64,000 nucleotides of DNA from Desulfobacca sp. (GCA_020725545.1 DYEV01000032.1:80628-144627), one strand, 5' to 3'; shown: positions 33,612 through 42,120, counted from the stretch's first letter. A program made the numbers and translations. Notes: generated from the sequence alone by a model not told the origin.

Positions 33612-34181
33612 CTACTCCGGCGGCGGCCCTGCGGCCCAGGGCGGGATAGCAGCTTGCGGCACCGCATCGATCTGGGGCACATAAGGTTTCAGATCCACCA
33701 CCGGCGAACCGTCCCAGGCGTCCAGTCCGATTACTTCCAGGCGGTTACCCTGGCGTTGCACCAAACGGCAGACCTGCATTCCCAAGAGGTTGGGGCGCAC
33801 CGGCGCGCGGGTGGCGAAGACCCCGGTAAGGGGATTGGCCGGGTTACCCCGGGGATGGACCTTCAGGGTGCGGCGCTTCTCGGGGGTGTCATTGCCATGG
33901 AACCAATAGATCACCCAGAGGTGGGAAAAGCTCTCGATGCCCTCCAATCCTGCCGCCAGGGCTGGTTCCACAGTTATGTAGATCTTGCCGGCCCGCCGTT
34001 CCACCCGACCTATCTGATCGACACTAAACTTCGGCATCGTCGGGGAAGTCTGCTCCTGCCCCCAGGCCAAGGCGGTGGTCAGGCTGAATCCCAAACTGGC
34101 CAGCACCAGCAAGCGCCAGCCCCATTGGCCAACGGCCTTGACAAAACTCTTAGGCCTAGCGAGCTTTAACCTCAGAACCAT
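33612..34181 (-). CDS. TrmO/TsaA-fold (UPF0066) protein with apparent signal peptide
   Basis: The ATG at 34181 is preferred over TTG 34193. About 189 residues. The last 140 match the TrmO/YaeB (UPF0066) beta-barrel: IGRVERRAG, GLEGIESFSHLWVIYWFH, GVFATRAPVRPNLLGM, GLDAWDGSPVVDLKPYVP. TrmO is a cytoplasmic SAM-dependent enzyme methylating t6A in tRNA. Here the fold is preceded by KAVGQWGWRLLVLASLGF...TTALAWGQ, which looks like a true signal peptide (basic start, hydrophobic core, Ala-x-Ala site). An internal ATG at 34037 would give a normal cytoplasmic 141-residue form, but it lacks a well-placed ribosome site. Either an exported homolog or a misassigned start. Confidence 0.8.
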   Translation of the reverse strand: MVLRLKLARPKSFVKAVGQWGWRLLVLASLGFSLTTALAWGQEQTSPTMPKFSVDQIGRVERRAGKIYITVEPALAAGLEGIESFSHLWVIYWFHGNDTPEKRRTLKVHPRGNPANPLTGVFATRAPVRPNLLGMQVCRLVQRQGNRLEVIGLDAWDGSPVVDLKPYVPQIDAVPQAAIPPWAAGPPPE

Positions 34182-34212
34182 AATTGCACCCAAGCCAATG
34201 AATCTTTTCGAC

Positions 34213-34794
34213 CTACGCCTCGATCACCGGTCCATGCCACGGTAGGGGGCTTTGTCCAGTGGCCTGCCGTTCCAACGCCAGGAGCTCTCGTTTATGCTGC
34301 AAACCCCCACTATAACCGCCCAAAGACCCGTCGCTGGCCACCACCCGATGGCAAGGAATGATGATGGGCAAAGGATTGGCCCGCAAGGCGGAGCCCACCG
34401 CCCGGGCCCCCCGGGGCAAGCCCAAAGCGCGGGCGATCTCCTGATAGGTGGTGACACAGCCAAACGGCACCCGGCGCAGGGCTTCCCAGACCAAGAGCTG
34501 AAAGGGAGTTCCCCGGAGATCCAAGGTGAGATGGGCAAATTTCTCGGGTCTGCCGGCAAAATAGGCCATGAAGGTCGTGCCCACTTCCTGGCGCCAATGC
34601 CGGAGCCGCGTCGTCAGGTCGGCATTCAGGTGACCCACCGGCCAGACCGGTCCTTTGGCTTCCCCAGGGGCATCAAAATTGACCGCCCTCAGTCCCCGCT
34701 CCGAAAAGGACAGCCACAACGGGCCGAGGGGGGTGGGGAGCATCTCCTCCCAGATTATGGTCCTTGCTGATTTGGGCCGCTTGACGCTAGGCAT
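34213..34794 (-). CDS. ogt: Methylated-DNA-[protein]-cysteine S-methyltransferase (Ogt/MGMT)
   Basis: 193 residues. The acceptor Cys148 lies in the invariant PCHRV motif (IIIPCHRVVASDGSLGGYSGG in part). Before it, FGCVTTYQEIARALGLPRGARAVG is the helix-turn-helix that enters the DNA minor groove, and ALRANPLPI follows the pattern. It repairs O6-alkylguanine by suicide transfer. The extended N-terminal domain has no Ada-type Cys cluster. It lies 31 bases upstream of the TrmO-like gene, in the same orientation. Confidence 0.93.
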   Translation of the reverse strand: MPSVKRPKSARTIIWEEMLPTPLGPLWLSFSERGLRAVNFDAPGEAKGPVWPVGHLNADLTTRLRHWRQEVGTTFMAYFAGRPEKFAHLTLDLRGTPFQLLVWEALRRVPFGCVTTYQEIARALGLPRGARAVGSALRANPLPIIIPCHRVVASDGSLGGYSGGLQHKRELLALERQATGQSPLPWHGPVIEA

Positions 34795-34815
34795 CCTGCC
34801 ACCTTCCTCAATTAC

Positions 34816-35643
34816 CTAAGCCCTGGGGCAATGGCGGGCCAGAATGGCAAACCAGAGATTTTCATCCAAGACCTGCACCACCTCCAGCGGCACCCCCCGC
34901 AGCTGGGTGAGAATTTTATCCACTTCGGCGCCCACCAGACCGGAAAAGATGTACCAGGCTTTATTCAGGAATTCCGCCTGCTCCAGAATTTCCTGTAAAA
35001 GGGCGCAGTAAATATTGGCCAACACCAGATCCGCGGGTGTGGCCAAGTGTTCCCGAACATCACCGCAGATCAGGGTCATGCGGTCAGCCACCTGGTTGTG
35101 TCGGGCGTTGCGCCAGGCCGTGTCTATGGCCAGATTATTATGATCCACAGCCACCACGCTCTCCGCCCCTTTGGCCAAACAAGCCAGGGACAGAATGCCG
35201 GTGCCGGTGCCCAGGTCCAGAACCCGGGGTAACGCTTCGGTGGCATAGAGGTCATGAATGAAGCGCAGGCAGAGTTTGGTGGTGGGATGAAACCCCGAGC
35301 CGAAGGCAACGCCCGGATCAAGGCGGATAAGATGATCCCCAGGCCGGGGCTGTGGCTGTTCCCATAGCGGACAGAGATAGAAATCAGCAATGCGGAAGGG
35401 AACCAGGGGGTGACCAGCCTCCCACTCCTCATAGTTGATCTCCGTCTCCGAGACATAGCGCCAGGCTTCACGATCTCCCAATAGTTCTTTCAAAATTGCT
35501 TCCTTTTTCGTGGTAAAAAAGAGATAGGAGCAGTCTCCTTCCCGCCAGCAGCCCAAAAAATCCCCCGCCGTCAGCGAGGTCGGCAGGGACAACTCCCCAT
35601 GAATTTCATAGATATACAACTTTTCATAGGGACAGGCAGCCAT
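34816..35643 (-). CDS. prmA: Ribosomal protein L11 methyltransferase PrmA
   Basis: The ATG at 35643 is chosen since AGGAGAT lies 9 bases upstream; longer frames add unrelated sequence. The 275-residue product matches PrmA: LDPGVAFGSGFHPTTKLCL near residue 115, motif I VLDLGTGTGILSLACLAKGA near 137, VAVDHNNLAI near 160, and the catalytic-loop-like LVLANIYCALLQEI near 205 (family N-[IL]-[LY]-A). PrmA trimethylates Lys and the N-terminus of L11. Confidence 0.88.
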   Translation of the reverse strand: MAACPYEKLYIYEIHGELSLPTSLTAGDFLGCWREGDCSYLFFTTKKEAILKELLGDREAWRYVSETEINYEEWEAGHPLVPFRIADFYLCPLWEQPQPRPGDHLIRLDPGVAFGSGFHPTTKLCLRFIHDLYATEALPRVLDLGTGTGILSLACLAKGAESVVAVDHNNLAIDTAWRNARHNQVADRMTLICGDVREHLATPADLVLANIYCALLQEILEQAEFLNKAWYIFSGLVGAEVDKILTQLRGVPLEVVQVLDENLWFAILARHCPRA

Positions 35644-35723
35644 GGTCCGGATCTCCTGGACATTAATGTATGGTGCGAAGCAATGAAAGGCAAGGAAAAA
35701 CAGCTCGACTATAGCCGGCGCTG

Positions 35724-35918
35724 CTACTCTACCCAGGTAATGCAATGCACCGGACAGATATCCATGGCCGCCTGGATCTGTTCCTCCGGCGCGCCGTCCG
35801 GAAACATCACCATGGCCCACCCCAGGGATTCATTCAGGACAAATACCTCCGGGCAGACCTCCACACAGGCATTGCAACCGATACAGGCTGTTTCATCTAT
35901 CATCGGGGTGCGCGTCAT
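35724..35918 (-). CDS. Small single-cluster ferredoxin
   Basis: The start at 35918 (MTRTPMIDE) has GAGGAGAACG just upstream. The 64-residue product has [15 protein letters not shown] and a distal DICPVHCI, the arrangement of monocluster [4Fe-4S] ferredoxins such as Desulfovibrio ferredoxin I. The acidic sequence fits an electron-transfer protein. It ends 81 bases before prmA. Immediately upstream lies the group II intron remnant. Confidence 0.88.
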   Translation of the reverse strand: MTRTPMIDETACIGCNACVEVCPEVFVLNESLGWAMVMFPDGAPEEQIQAAMDICPVHCITWVE

Positions 35919-36041
35919 CGTTCTCCTCATCGACGACCACAAAATGTTCAATGGTCAAGGTTCAAAGATCAAGAATTGTTCCACAAAGGGCCGCCAGGAT
36001 TTTCGCGAGACCATAGAGGCTTTGCAAAATGCACTGCTGCG

Positions 36042-36376
36042 AAGGGCCGGGTGGTCCAGATGGCCGTGCTGCTGGTGATAGAACCGATTTTTGCGGCTGA
36101 CTTTGCAGATTGTTCGTATGGTTGCCGTCCGGGCCGGAGTGCGCCTGATGCCCTGGCGGCCGTGCGGGACGGTATCCAAAATGGTCTGTGAGTGGCGGTG
36201 GCTGGCGGAATTACTTTAGCCTCGGTTATCCAAGCATGGCCTGCCGGCAGATCAACTGGTATGTGCAGAAACGGTGGCATCGCTTTCTGCTGGCGCAGAG
36301 CCATCGCCACTGGAGGCAACTTGAGGGTCCTTCGCTGTAACAGGCACTGAAGGCCAAGGGGCTTATCTACCTGTGA
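36042..36376 (+). pseudogene. Remnant of a group II intron reverse transcriptase/maturase (LtrA-like)
   Basis: 36042-36191 encodes [20 protein letters not shown] and then [18 protein letters not shown], matching RT block 'RVVQ.A...VLEPIFE.DF.DCSYGFRPGRSA.DAL'. It stops at TGA after DGIQNGL. From 36203, in another frame, WRNYFSLGYPS...INWYVQKRWHRFLL follows the maturase end pattern 'W..YF..G......+..YV..RLR+FL', then TAA and TGA. The N-terminal RT, the YADD region and most of domain X are missing, so it is a deeply deleted relic. Confidence 0.82.
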
Positions 36377-36425
36377 AATCAACGCAATCAACTCCTTGCG
36401 AATGCCTCTGGCTGATGGCTCATCG

Positions 36426-36466
36426 GAGGCCGGATGCTGGCAAACTGCATGTCCGGTTTGACGAGG
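36426..36466 (+). ncRNA. Group II intron domain V remnant
   Basis: Starting at GAGGCCGGATGC and ending GTCCGGTTTGACGAGG, the segment pairs GCCGGAT/GTCCGGT around CTGGCAAACTGCA, the canonical domain V hairpin of bacterial group II introns. It lies 50 bases after the decayed maturase frame, the expected order. It is probably non-functional because the maturase is broken and no intron 5' end is visible. Confidence 0.75.
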
Positions 36467-36804
36467 GGGCGCTGATGAGCGCCTCACCTGGCATGGACTG
36501 TATTCGTGGCGGGCAACGAGGCGCTCGTAGTCATGGGTTGTTTCTCATCAGTGCCCTACTCTACACATATAATAACTATTTTGCCAAAAGCTCCATAGAA
36601 TCGTTCTCTCAGAGTCAATAAAGTGGCCCAAGAAGGAAGGTTGTTTTATCGTCGTAGCCGGTGCTCAGCGCCGCGTTCGAGTGCTGCGGTCGCTTTGGAC
36701 ACTCAGAATGCCAGAGCGATTCGCAGCCACGCGAAATGAGGGCATACTCATCCATGTCAAGAACCGAGTCGGGCGATAACACCTCCAGATTGCCGGCATG
36801 CACC

Positions 36805-37344
36805 TCAGATGGTGATGACAAAACCGGCGCGGTGGTGAAAATCCGGTTGGGGAGCTGGATGGCGCAGGGCCCAAAAGGTGAATTGGCCATTGGGATGCTG
36901 GAGGACCGCGCTCACCGCCGCCTCCCAGGGCTGGTCCGGGGGTAGGATGGCTGCCAGGTCCACCTCCAGGCTGAGGGTTAAGGTGTCGGGCTGGGATTGG
37001 ACCACGAGGGGCAGGTGGGGGATGGCGGTCTCTTCCCGGATGCCCTGGCGGTAGCCGCTGAGGTGGAAGACGTTCCAGTCTCCGGCCGGAGAAAGATTGC
37101 ATTCCCAGTATTCTTCTGCCTCCGGGATGGCCAGAAAAAACTCGCAACAGGTGGCTTCCCAGAGCAGCCAACGCCGGGCCGGGACCGGCGCCGGGGGCGG
37201 GATGACCACGTCCGCCAGGCGGCCAGAGATAACATAGGTAATGGCCAAGAGGGTGCCTTGGCGGCAGAGATGGCCGCGGATGGCCACGGCCGGCAGCACC
37301 GGGCCCACAGGAAAGGGTTGCAGGGCAAATTCCCGTTTGATCAT
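36805..37344 (-). CDS. DOMON-like domain protein
   Basis: The ATG at 37344 overlaps the stop of the upstream kinase gene (ATGA). The 179-residue product has the DOMON-like pattern ARRWLLWEATCCEFFLA near residue 56, then EYWECNLSPAGDWNVFHLSGYR near 78 (quoted in two parts), typical of the murB-like DOMON group, a carbohydrate- or haem-binding beta-sandwich. There is no signal peptide, so it is cytosolic. Coupled with a NahK-like sugar kinase it may bind a sugar; that is inference. Confidence 0.75.
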   Translation of the reverse strand: MIKREFALQPFPVGPVLPAVAIRGHLCRQGTLLAITYVISGRLADVVIPPPAPVPARRWLLWEATCCEFFLAIPEAEEYWECNLSPAGDWNVFHLSGYRQGIREETAIPHLPLVVQSQPDTLTLSLEVDLAAILPPDQPWEAAVSAVLQHPNGQFTFWALRHPAPQPDFHHRAGFVITI

Positions 37345-38531
37345 CGCAATTCTTTTATGAGTCGGCGGAGTGCCGTTTCCTGGGCTTCGATACTCGCAGT
37401 CAGCCGAAACTGGACCACCGCCCGCCACAGGTTGTGGCGGGGATGGCTGCTGCGGAAATAGACATTGCCGGCCAGGTAATCAGTAAAAAACCGCAGCCCC
37501 AGCTCAAAGGCAATGAGACGGATGCTATCATAAAGGTAATCGTAATCTGCGGCGGCAAGAAAGAGGCGCGCCTGGGCAAGATAGCCCTGGAGAATGGCCT
37601 TGGCCAGCCGGTCGTCAAAGTGAATCCGGTCCCAGGCGGTGGTCTCCTCTCCCAGAGGGTTGGCGCCAGAGCGCAGGCAGTCGCCCAGGTCGTAGTGGAT
37701 GAGGCCGGGTTTGACCGTGTCCAGATCGATGAGGCCGACGGCCTGGCCGGTGGCATTGTCCAGCATGATGTTGTTCACCTTGGGGTCGCCGTGGATAATG
37801 CGCACGGTCAAGATGCCCCTCTGTTTGGCCTCCTCCAGAATACCCACCCAACCTCGCCGGCGGCTGATAAACTCCTGGGCATAGGCAGCTTCGGGTTCAG
37901 CAGGTATGGCGGTCTGCTCCCGGATGGCGTCATAAGCGTCCAAATAAGAGGGGGTGATATGAAATCCCGGCAGGGTGTCAGCCAAAGTCTGGGGGGGCAA
38001 ATCGCTGACCAGGAGGTGGAACCGGCCCAGGGCAAAGCCCACCTCCCAGGCGTGGCCCTCATCCTGAATGGTGTCCAAGGTGTGGGCCGCCGGGATAAAA
38101 CTGAGGGCCCGCCAACAGGAGCCGGTGCCATCGAGCCAAAAGTCGGCGCCGTCCACGGCGGGGATGATCCGGGGGAGCTCCCAGCGGCGTTTCGGCGCCA
38201 GGGGATCCCGGGGCTGGCACCCTTCCAGGTGGGTGGTCAGAACCCGGAAGTTGTGCATGATGAGCCGGGGGTCAGGAAAGACCGCGGGATGCAGGCGTTG
38301 TAGGATAAAAGGGGTAGTCGGCGCTGCGACCGGGGTCACCAGAAACGTGGTGTTGACGTTGCCGGATCCATGGGGAACTATCGTCAGGGGGCCGGCGGCG
38401 GGCGAGAAACGCCGCGCCGCCATCCAAACGACGGCATCAGGAGATGCGCTCAGGGCCGGCTGGGGCTGGGGAGGCGGCATGACAACTTGTTCCTGGTCGG
38501 GGCCCTCTTGGGCTGGCACAGCCTGCGGCAT
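37341..38531 (-). CDS. Aminoglycoside-phosphotransferase-fold kinase, NahK-like (N-acetylhexosamine 1-kinase)
   Basis: About 396 residues from ATG 38531; ATG 38480 with AGGA upstream is an alternative. The catalytic loop is IIHGDPKVNNIMLD near residue 255, followed by VGLIDLDTVKPGLIHYDLGD (DFG-equivalent Asp), LGLRFFTDYLAGNVYFR and HNLWRAVVQFRL. These later features match N-acetylhexosamine 1-kinase more than antibiotic kinases. The N-terminal 30 residues are Pro/Gln-rich. It would phosphorylate a free sugar for nucleotide-sugar salvage; the exact substrate is not certain. Confidence 0.82.
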   Translation of the reverse strand: MPQAVPAQEGPDQEQVVMPPPQPQPALSASPDAVVWMAARRFSPAAGPLTIVPHGSGNVNTTFLVTPVAAPTTPFILQRLHPAVFPDPRLIMHNFRVLTTHLEGCQPRDPLAPKRRWELPRIIPAVDGADFWLDGTGSCWRALSFIPAAHTLDTIQDEGHAWEVGFALGRFHLLVSDLPPQTLADTLPGFHITPSYLDAYDAIREQTAIPAEPEAAYAQEFISRRRGWVGILEEAKQRGILTVRIIHGDPKVNNIMLDNATGQAVGLIDLDTVKPGLIHYDLGDCLRSGANPLGEETTAWDRIHFDDRLAKAILQGYLAQARLFLAAADYDYLYDSIRLIAFELGLRFFTDYLAGNVYFRSSHPRHNLWRAVVQFRLTASIEAQETALRRLIKELR

Positions 38532-38556
38532 GGTCGGCAAATGGCCAACTCGGTTC

Positions 38557-39189
38557 TCAATCTTTCTTGACCATGATTTTGACCAGCTCAGTAAGGTGAT
38601 GCAAGACCTTTTTGAACCGGTCCATGATCTCAAAATATACAGCGAAAGATTGGGGGTGCCCGAAGCTGTGGGTCATGGTGGTCTCATGTTCAGTAGCTGC
38701 CTGGAAGCAATGTTCTCGGATGTGCTCCGCTTGGCCCAGCAAATAGCGCCGCAGGGGTGGGTTGACGGCATGGAACAGGTCCGCCAGGCCGCGGAGCAGG
38801 CCCTTGACATGGATAAACAGATCGTTGATATGGAAAAAATCCTTGTCGGGGATGATGATGCTCCCTTTGATCTTGCGCTCAATGGGTTCGGTCATAAGCT
38901 TGAACTCGTTGGCGATATGTTCTAGGTGACCCAGGATGCCGTGCAGTTTGCTGAGGTAGGGATTGGCTTGTTGCCCCGGCTCAGCTTGGGCGTTCTCCAC
39001 ATCCTCAAAGAACTCATCCAGATCCAGGGTGATAGTGTCCTGGATTTTCGGGAGTGCCGCCAACTCGCCCAGATCAGAGCGGTTGAAGGCCCGCCGCAGG
39101 GCCGCCAAGATAAGGCGGATATTGTCCACAGTGGGTGAGAGGGCGGCAAGTTTGGTCACATAATAGGTCTTGTCATAGGCTTTGGTCAT
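38557..39189 (-). CDS. Helical protein of unknown function
   Basis: 210 residues, soluble and almost entirely helical. It begins TKAYDKTYYVTKLAALSPTV and contains LDLDEFFEDVENAQ, LHGILGHLEHIANEFKLM and FAVYFEIMDRFKKVLHHL. The long four-helix-bundle-like pattern recalls PhoU-like proteins, but the metal-binding E-x3-D motifs are not clear. It lies 25 bases upstream of the kinase gene and is probably co-transcribed with it. Confidence 0.7.
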   Translation of the reverse strand: MTKAYDKTYYVTKLAALSPTVDNIRLILAALRRAFNRSDLGELAALPKIQDTITLDLDEFFEDVENAQAEPGQQANPYLSKLHGILGHLEHIANEFKLMTEPIERKIKGSIIIPDKDFFHINDLFIHVKGLLRGLADLFHAVNPPLRRYLLGQAEHIREHCFQAATEHETTMTHSFGHPQSFAVYFEIMDRFKKVLHHLTELVKIMVKKD

Positions 39190-39488
39190 GGCGTTCCCTT
39201 TCTGGCCAGGCCATCGGTGTGGTGGCGATCAGCAGACGATTGTCTAGCTATAAGACAGCGGCAGGGTAAAATCAAGTAGGGCAGGGGGATTGGGGGAGAG
39301 CGACGGTCTTATCTTGTCAAGGGTTAAGTGGTGCTGGGGTCCCAAGATATAAGATTGTTCGCCCTCTTCTCAGAGGGTATCCCATGCCCTCCATGAGCGA
39401 CGGCCACGGGCCGCCCTCTCTTGCGTGTCCAGCGGGCAAGTCTTGCATCCTCCCCTTGGTGGCGCCGGCAAAGAGTTAAGTCGGTAGT

Positions 39489-39506
39489 CGCAGCCTTTAG
39501 GCTGCG
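39489..39506. repeat. REP-like hairpin CGCAGCCT-TT-AGGCTGCG
   Basis: A perfect 8-base palindromic stem. Related half-sites GCAGGCTGAAGCCTAC (39539) and GCTAAAGCCTGCGGCTGC (57182-57199) share the AGGCT..AGCCT core. It is probably part of a dispersed repeat family. Confidence 0.55.
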
Positions 39507-39658
39507 CCACCTTATCCCACCGGCTTGATGTTTTTTGCGCAGGCTGAAGCCTACAGCTGCAGTACATAATTTTAATAGCTAGACCCCCGGCAGGCCTTGA
39601 AATTCCCTCTCTCCGCCACGCGGTGAGAGTTTTGAGGACAAGGCCGTTGAATTAAGCA

Positions 39659-39752
39659 GGTCATTTTTGGATATCGTGCGGAGCGCAGCGAAGAATCTAA
39701 ACTATTATGGCAGTTTAGATCCTCCGCCGCCTGCAGCGGCTCAGGATGGCAG
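39659..39752. repeat. GTCATT-type dispersed repeat with internal inverted arm
   Basis: Begins AGGTCATTTTTGGATATC, contains GTGCGGAGCGCAGCGAAGAA, the inverted arms ATCTAAAC and GTTTAGAT around TATTATGGCA, and ends CTCAGGATGGC. The layout recalls the nested palindrome inside the element at 30158-30281. Confidence 0.5.
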
Positions 39753-39790
39753 AGGGGAGGCAAGTTCTTCTTTCAACAGCATCGAGGTCT

Positions 39791-39852
39791 TGGTTGAGGG
39801 GGAGCAGAGGGCTGCGCCCCTTGGCCCCCCATTACCTTTGCAAAAACCTGCG
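39791..39852. repeat. G-rich hairpin repeat, copy 3
   Basis: GGTTGAGGGGGAGCAGAGGG, then GCGCCCCTTGGCCCCCC, then TTTGCAAAAACC. It resembles the core at 53109-53144 (AGGGGCTGTGCCCCTTGGCC). Confidence 0.45.
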
Positions 39853-39934
39853 ATAAGACAGCCGGCTAATTTTTTAACGAGTGTTGTGCCCCGCTTCCGG
39901 CTTACTGCTTGGGGGGGCGCGGCTGCCAACCGGA

Positions 39935-40381
39935 TCAGGGCAAATATTGGGCTTCTAAACGCATACGAGTGTTGCCCTGCTCATCTAGCAGTTCTAAACA
40001 GTTACCGGCCAGGCGGTAGCCTCGGACCGCAGCAATGGCTTGCAGGAAAGACTGTTCCAAGGCATCGGCTGGCGGTGGGCAGGCCATTTGGGTGGCGGCC
40101 AGAGGTTGAAAGCGCAAGCCGGCATCGGTCTTTTGAAAAGAGCCGGAGAAACGGTTGCAGCCCGTGGCGCCCTGAACCCGCTGGCCCTCGGCCTTGAGGA
40201 TCAGATGGGGCTCTCGGCCCGGCGGAATGACTTTTACCGGCTTGCCGTCAATCTCCAGCACCCGCCAATAGGTCTCCAGGAGGGTGGCGGACGGTTGGGC
40301 TATGTCGCCGACCAGGAGAATACTGCAAGCGCTGAGGCTCCAGATCATGGCCAGGAGCCAAAGGCAACCGCTGCTCTGCAT
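39935..40381 (-). CDS. META/HslJ-domain lipoprotein
   Basis: 148 residues with a lipoprotein signal (lipobox LSACS, Cys19). The META/HslJ domain follows: YWRVLEIDGKPV near residue 38, GATGCNRFSGSFQ near 71, LAATQMACPPP near 94 and LELLDEQGNTRMRL at the end. HslJ-type proteins are outer-membrane or periplasmic stress proteins of unclear mechanism. The gene stands alone, next to the repeat-rich region. Confidence 0.85.
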   Translation of the reverse strand: MQSSGCLWLLAMIWSLSACSILLVGDIAQPSATLLETYWRVLEIDGKPVKVIPPGREPHLILKAEGQRVQGATGCNRFSGSFQKTDAGLRFQPLAATQMACPPPADALEQSFLQAIAAVRGYRLAGNCLELLDEQGNTRMRLEAQYLP

Positions 40382-40468
40382 AAGCCGGGTTTCCTTTCTC
40401 TCTGAGGGTTCGGGAATCTTAACCTCGGGTGTTTCCGGTGCAATACGCTAGCTGAGCGTGGCCGTCCT

Positions 40469-40840
40469 TCATGCCAAGAAATAGGCGGCGCTGGTATGGT
40501 CCGATTCCCACACCGCCACGCGGGTGACTTTTACCCGCTGGTCATTGATGGCGCTGCTCAGGCGCTCAAAAAGGTAGCGGGCCAGGTTTTCGGAAGAGGG
40601 GTTTTGATGCTGAAAAGCCGGGAGTTCATTGAGAAAGGTATGGTCGATTTCGTCCAACAGTTCCTTGGCGTGGCTTTTGATCTTACCGAAGTCTAACACC
40701 AGGCCGGCCTCGTCCAGGGAGTCGGCGGTGACAAAGATTTCCACTTTCCAGTTATGGCCGTGCAGGGCCTCGCATTTGCCGTAGAAATTGTTAAGCCGGT
40801 GTGCGGCCGCAAATTGGGTGACGACCTTCAATTCGTACAT
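40469..40840 (-). CDS. queD: 6-carboxy-5,6,7,8-tetrahydropterin synthase QueD
   Basis: 123 residues. Zn ligands are His14 (FAAAHRL), His27 and His29 (LHGHNW), with catalytic Cys23 (GKCEALHGH). LDFGKIKSHAKELLDEIDHTFLN in pieces and NPSSENLARYLF are family hallmarks; the closing VWESDHTSA supplies the late Glu. QueD makes the pterin intermediate of 7-deazaguanine (queuosine) synthesis. No other que gene is nearby. Confidence 0.93.
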   Translation of the reverse strand: MYELKVVTQFAAAHRLNNFYGKCEALHGHNWKVEIFVTADSLDEAGLVLDFGKIKSHAKELLDEIDHTFLNELPAFQHQNPSSENLARYLFERLSSAINDQRVKVTRVAVWESDHTSAAYFLA

Positions 40841-40845
40841 GCGCT

Positions 40846-41058
40846 TTATCCGATTTTGGGGGTTTTCAGGGTTTTTAAGCGGTTCTGGACCCGATTGATT
40901 AACTGTTTCAAGTCATTGTGCAGGGCGGCCAATTCTTTGTGGCGTTTGGCCTCGATCTTAAGCAGCTCTTCCAGATAGAAGGTGACAAATTCCATCTCCC
41001 GCTGCCGGAGTTCAGCCTCCACTTTCTGTTTCAGCTGTTTGACGATGGCTTCATCCAT
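40846..41058 (-). CDS. Short coiled-coil protein
   Basis: 70 residues from ATG 41058, with GGAGG 6 bases upstream; longer in-frame extensions overlap the zinc-ribbon gene and are not needed. The sequence is one long amphipathic helix (VEAELRQREMEFVTFYLEEL). It overlaps the end of the zinc-ribbon gene by 8 bases and ends 5 bases before queD, so the three form an apparent operon. Function unknown. Confidence 0.75.
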   Translation of the reverse strand: MDEAIVKQLKQKVEAELRQREMEFVTFYLEELLKIEAKRHKELAALHNDLKQLINRVQNRLKTLKTPKIG

Positions 41059-41302
41059 GGCTTTCCTCCGAAGCGGCCACGTTTTTATAGGCAAAGCCGC
41101 ACTGGCTGCATTCACCCTGGGCATTGAGAATCCCGATGCAGGCGCCATCGGGGCAGAGGATGCGTTCGGCCAGATCAGGGGAGGGCTCTTCCGGCAGCCT
41201 CTCGCCACACTGGCTGCAATAAAGGGCCATGGGGAGATTGGCAGCGCCGCAAGCCGGACAGATCGTTTCCTCCAGGTCTCCACCACAATGGGGGCATTGC
41301 AT
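41051..41302 (-). CDS. Small zinc-ribbon protein
   Basis: 83 residues with four paired Cys knuckles: CPHC (3-6), CPAC (15-18), CSQC (29-32) and a fourth built from CPDGAC and CSQC near residues 50-68. This is a double zinc-ribbon (DZR-like) layout. Such proteins bind zinc and usually mediate protein or nucleic-acid contacts. It overlaps the following coiled-coil gene. Confidence 0.75.
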   Translation of the reverse strand: MQCPHCGGDLEETICPACGAANLPMALYCSQCGERLPEEPSPDLAERILCPDGACIGILNAQGECSQCGFAYKNVAASEESHG

Positions 41303-41487
41303 GGCTCATCCTCGTTGTAAGAAATAAAGGTTTTCGGCTCCGGTGGCCGGGCCGGCGGCGCCACTCGGTTGCCCGGAAAAGATTTTCTTGATCCCCTGGC
41401 TGGCAACGGGATCAGAAATTCTTGACCAATTGCTGTTCATAACGAAAAAACCAGGATTTGTCAATGGAATGCTGCCCGAGGAGAGAG

Positions 41488-42120
41488 TCAAAACCGGTAA
41501 ATCGGCCAGGCCCGTTGGCGGGCGATGGCTTTCAGAGCCGGTGCGGGGTTGACCGCGATGGGATGGCCGACCTGTTCTAAGAGTGGCAGATCAGAAACGT
41601 GGTCGGCATAGGCATAGGACTGAGCCAGGGAGAAGCCGGCCGTCCGAGATAATTCTTGCAATAACAGTAGCTTATTCAGGCCGCGGGGGTGGCGGCCTTG
41701 GATCCGGCCGGTACAGCGTCCGGCGGTTATTTCCAAGGTGGTGGCGATGAGCCAGTCGGTTTGCAGGTCCACCTGCAGCGGCTGCATCAGGAATTCCAGG
41801 GAACCGGTCAGAATGACGGTCTGATGGCCTCGCCGTTGATGTTCCCGCAGGCAGGCCAGGCCGGTAATACTGAGTCGGGGACGGATGAGGCGGCCGTAAC
41901 AATCCTGGGCCAGCCGCTGGATCTGGGCCTTTTCCAGACCCTGGAGGTAGGACTTGTTGGTGTAGCGCCCCTGACTTTGGCAGAACAATTCGGTCAGGAA
42001 ACGAACGGCCCGCTTGGGCGTCAGGACGCGCCGCCCCAACAGGTAGAGGAAGAAAAGGCGCTCGCTGGGAAAGCGGATCAGGGTGCGGTCCACGTCAAAA
42101 ATGGCAGCGGTAGTTCTCAT
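41488..42120 (-). CDS. HAD-superfamily subfamily IB phosphatase (SerB-like)
   Basis: 210 residues. Motif I is AIFDVDRTLI with nucleophile Asp9 and Asp11. Motif II is TVILTGSLEFL near residue 103, with T in place of the usual SAS start. Motif III/IV is the late YADHVSDLPLLEQVG near 169. It is typical of HAD-IB enzymes that dephosphorylate serine-P or lipid-linked substrates. It lies 28 bases downstream of a CDP-alcohol phosphatidyltransferase, so a phospholipid-phosphate substrate (as for PGP phosphatases) is a reasonable guess. Confidence 0.85.
   Translation of the reverse strand: MRTTAAIFDVDRTLIRFPSERLFFLYLLGRRVLTPKRAVRFLTELFCQSQGRYTNKSYLQGLEKAQIQRLAQDCYGRLIRPRLSITGLACLREHQRRGHQTVILTGSLEFLMQPLQVDLQTDWLIATTLEITAGRCTGRIQGRHPRGLNKLLLLQELSRTAGFSLAQSYAYADHVSDLPLLEQVGHPIAVNPAPALKAIARQRAWPIYRF

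Larger units (their letters stand above)
39190..39934. other. Long intergenic region packed with short palindromic repeats
   Basis: This 745-base region has no acceptable gene. It carries a REP-like hairpin (39489-39506), a related GCGCAGGCTGAAGCCTAC half (39537-39554), a GTCATT-type repeat (39659-39752) and a G-rich hairpin (39791-39852). Frames running through them have no ribosome sites. Confidence 0.55.
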
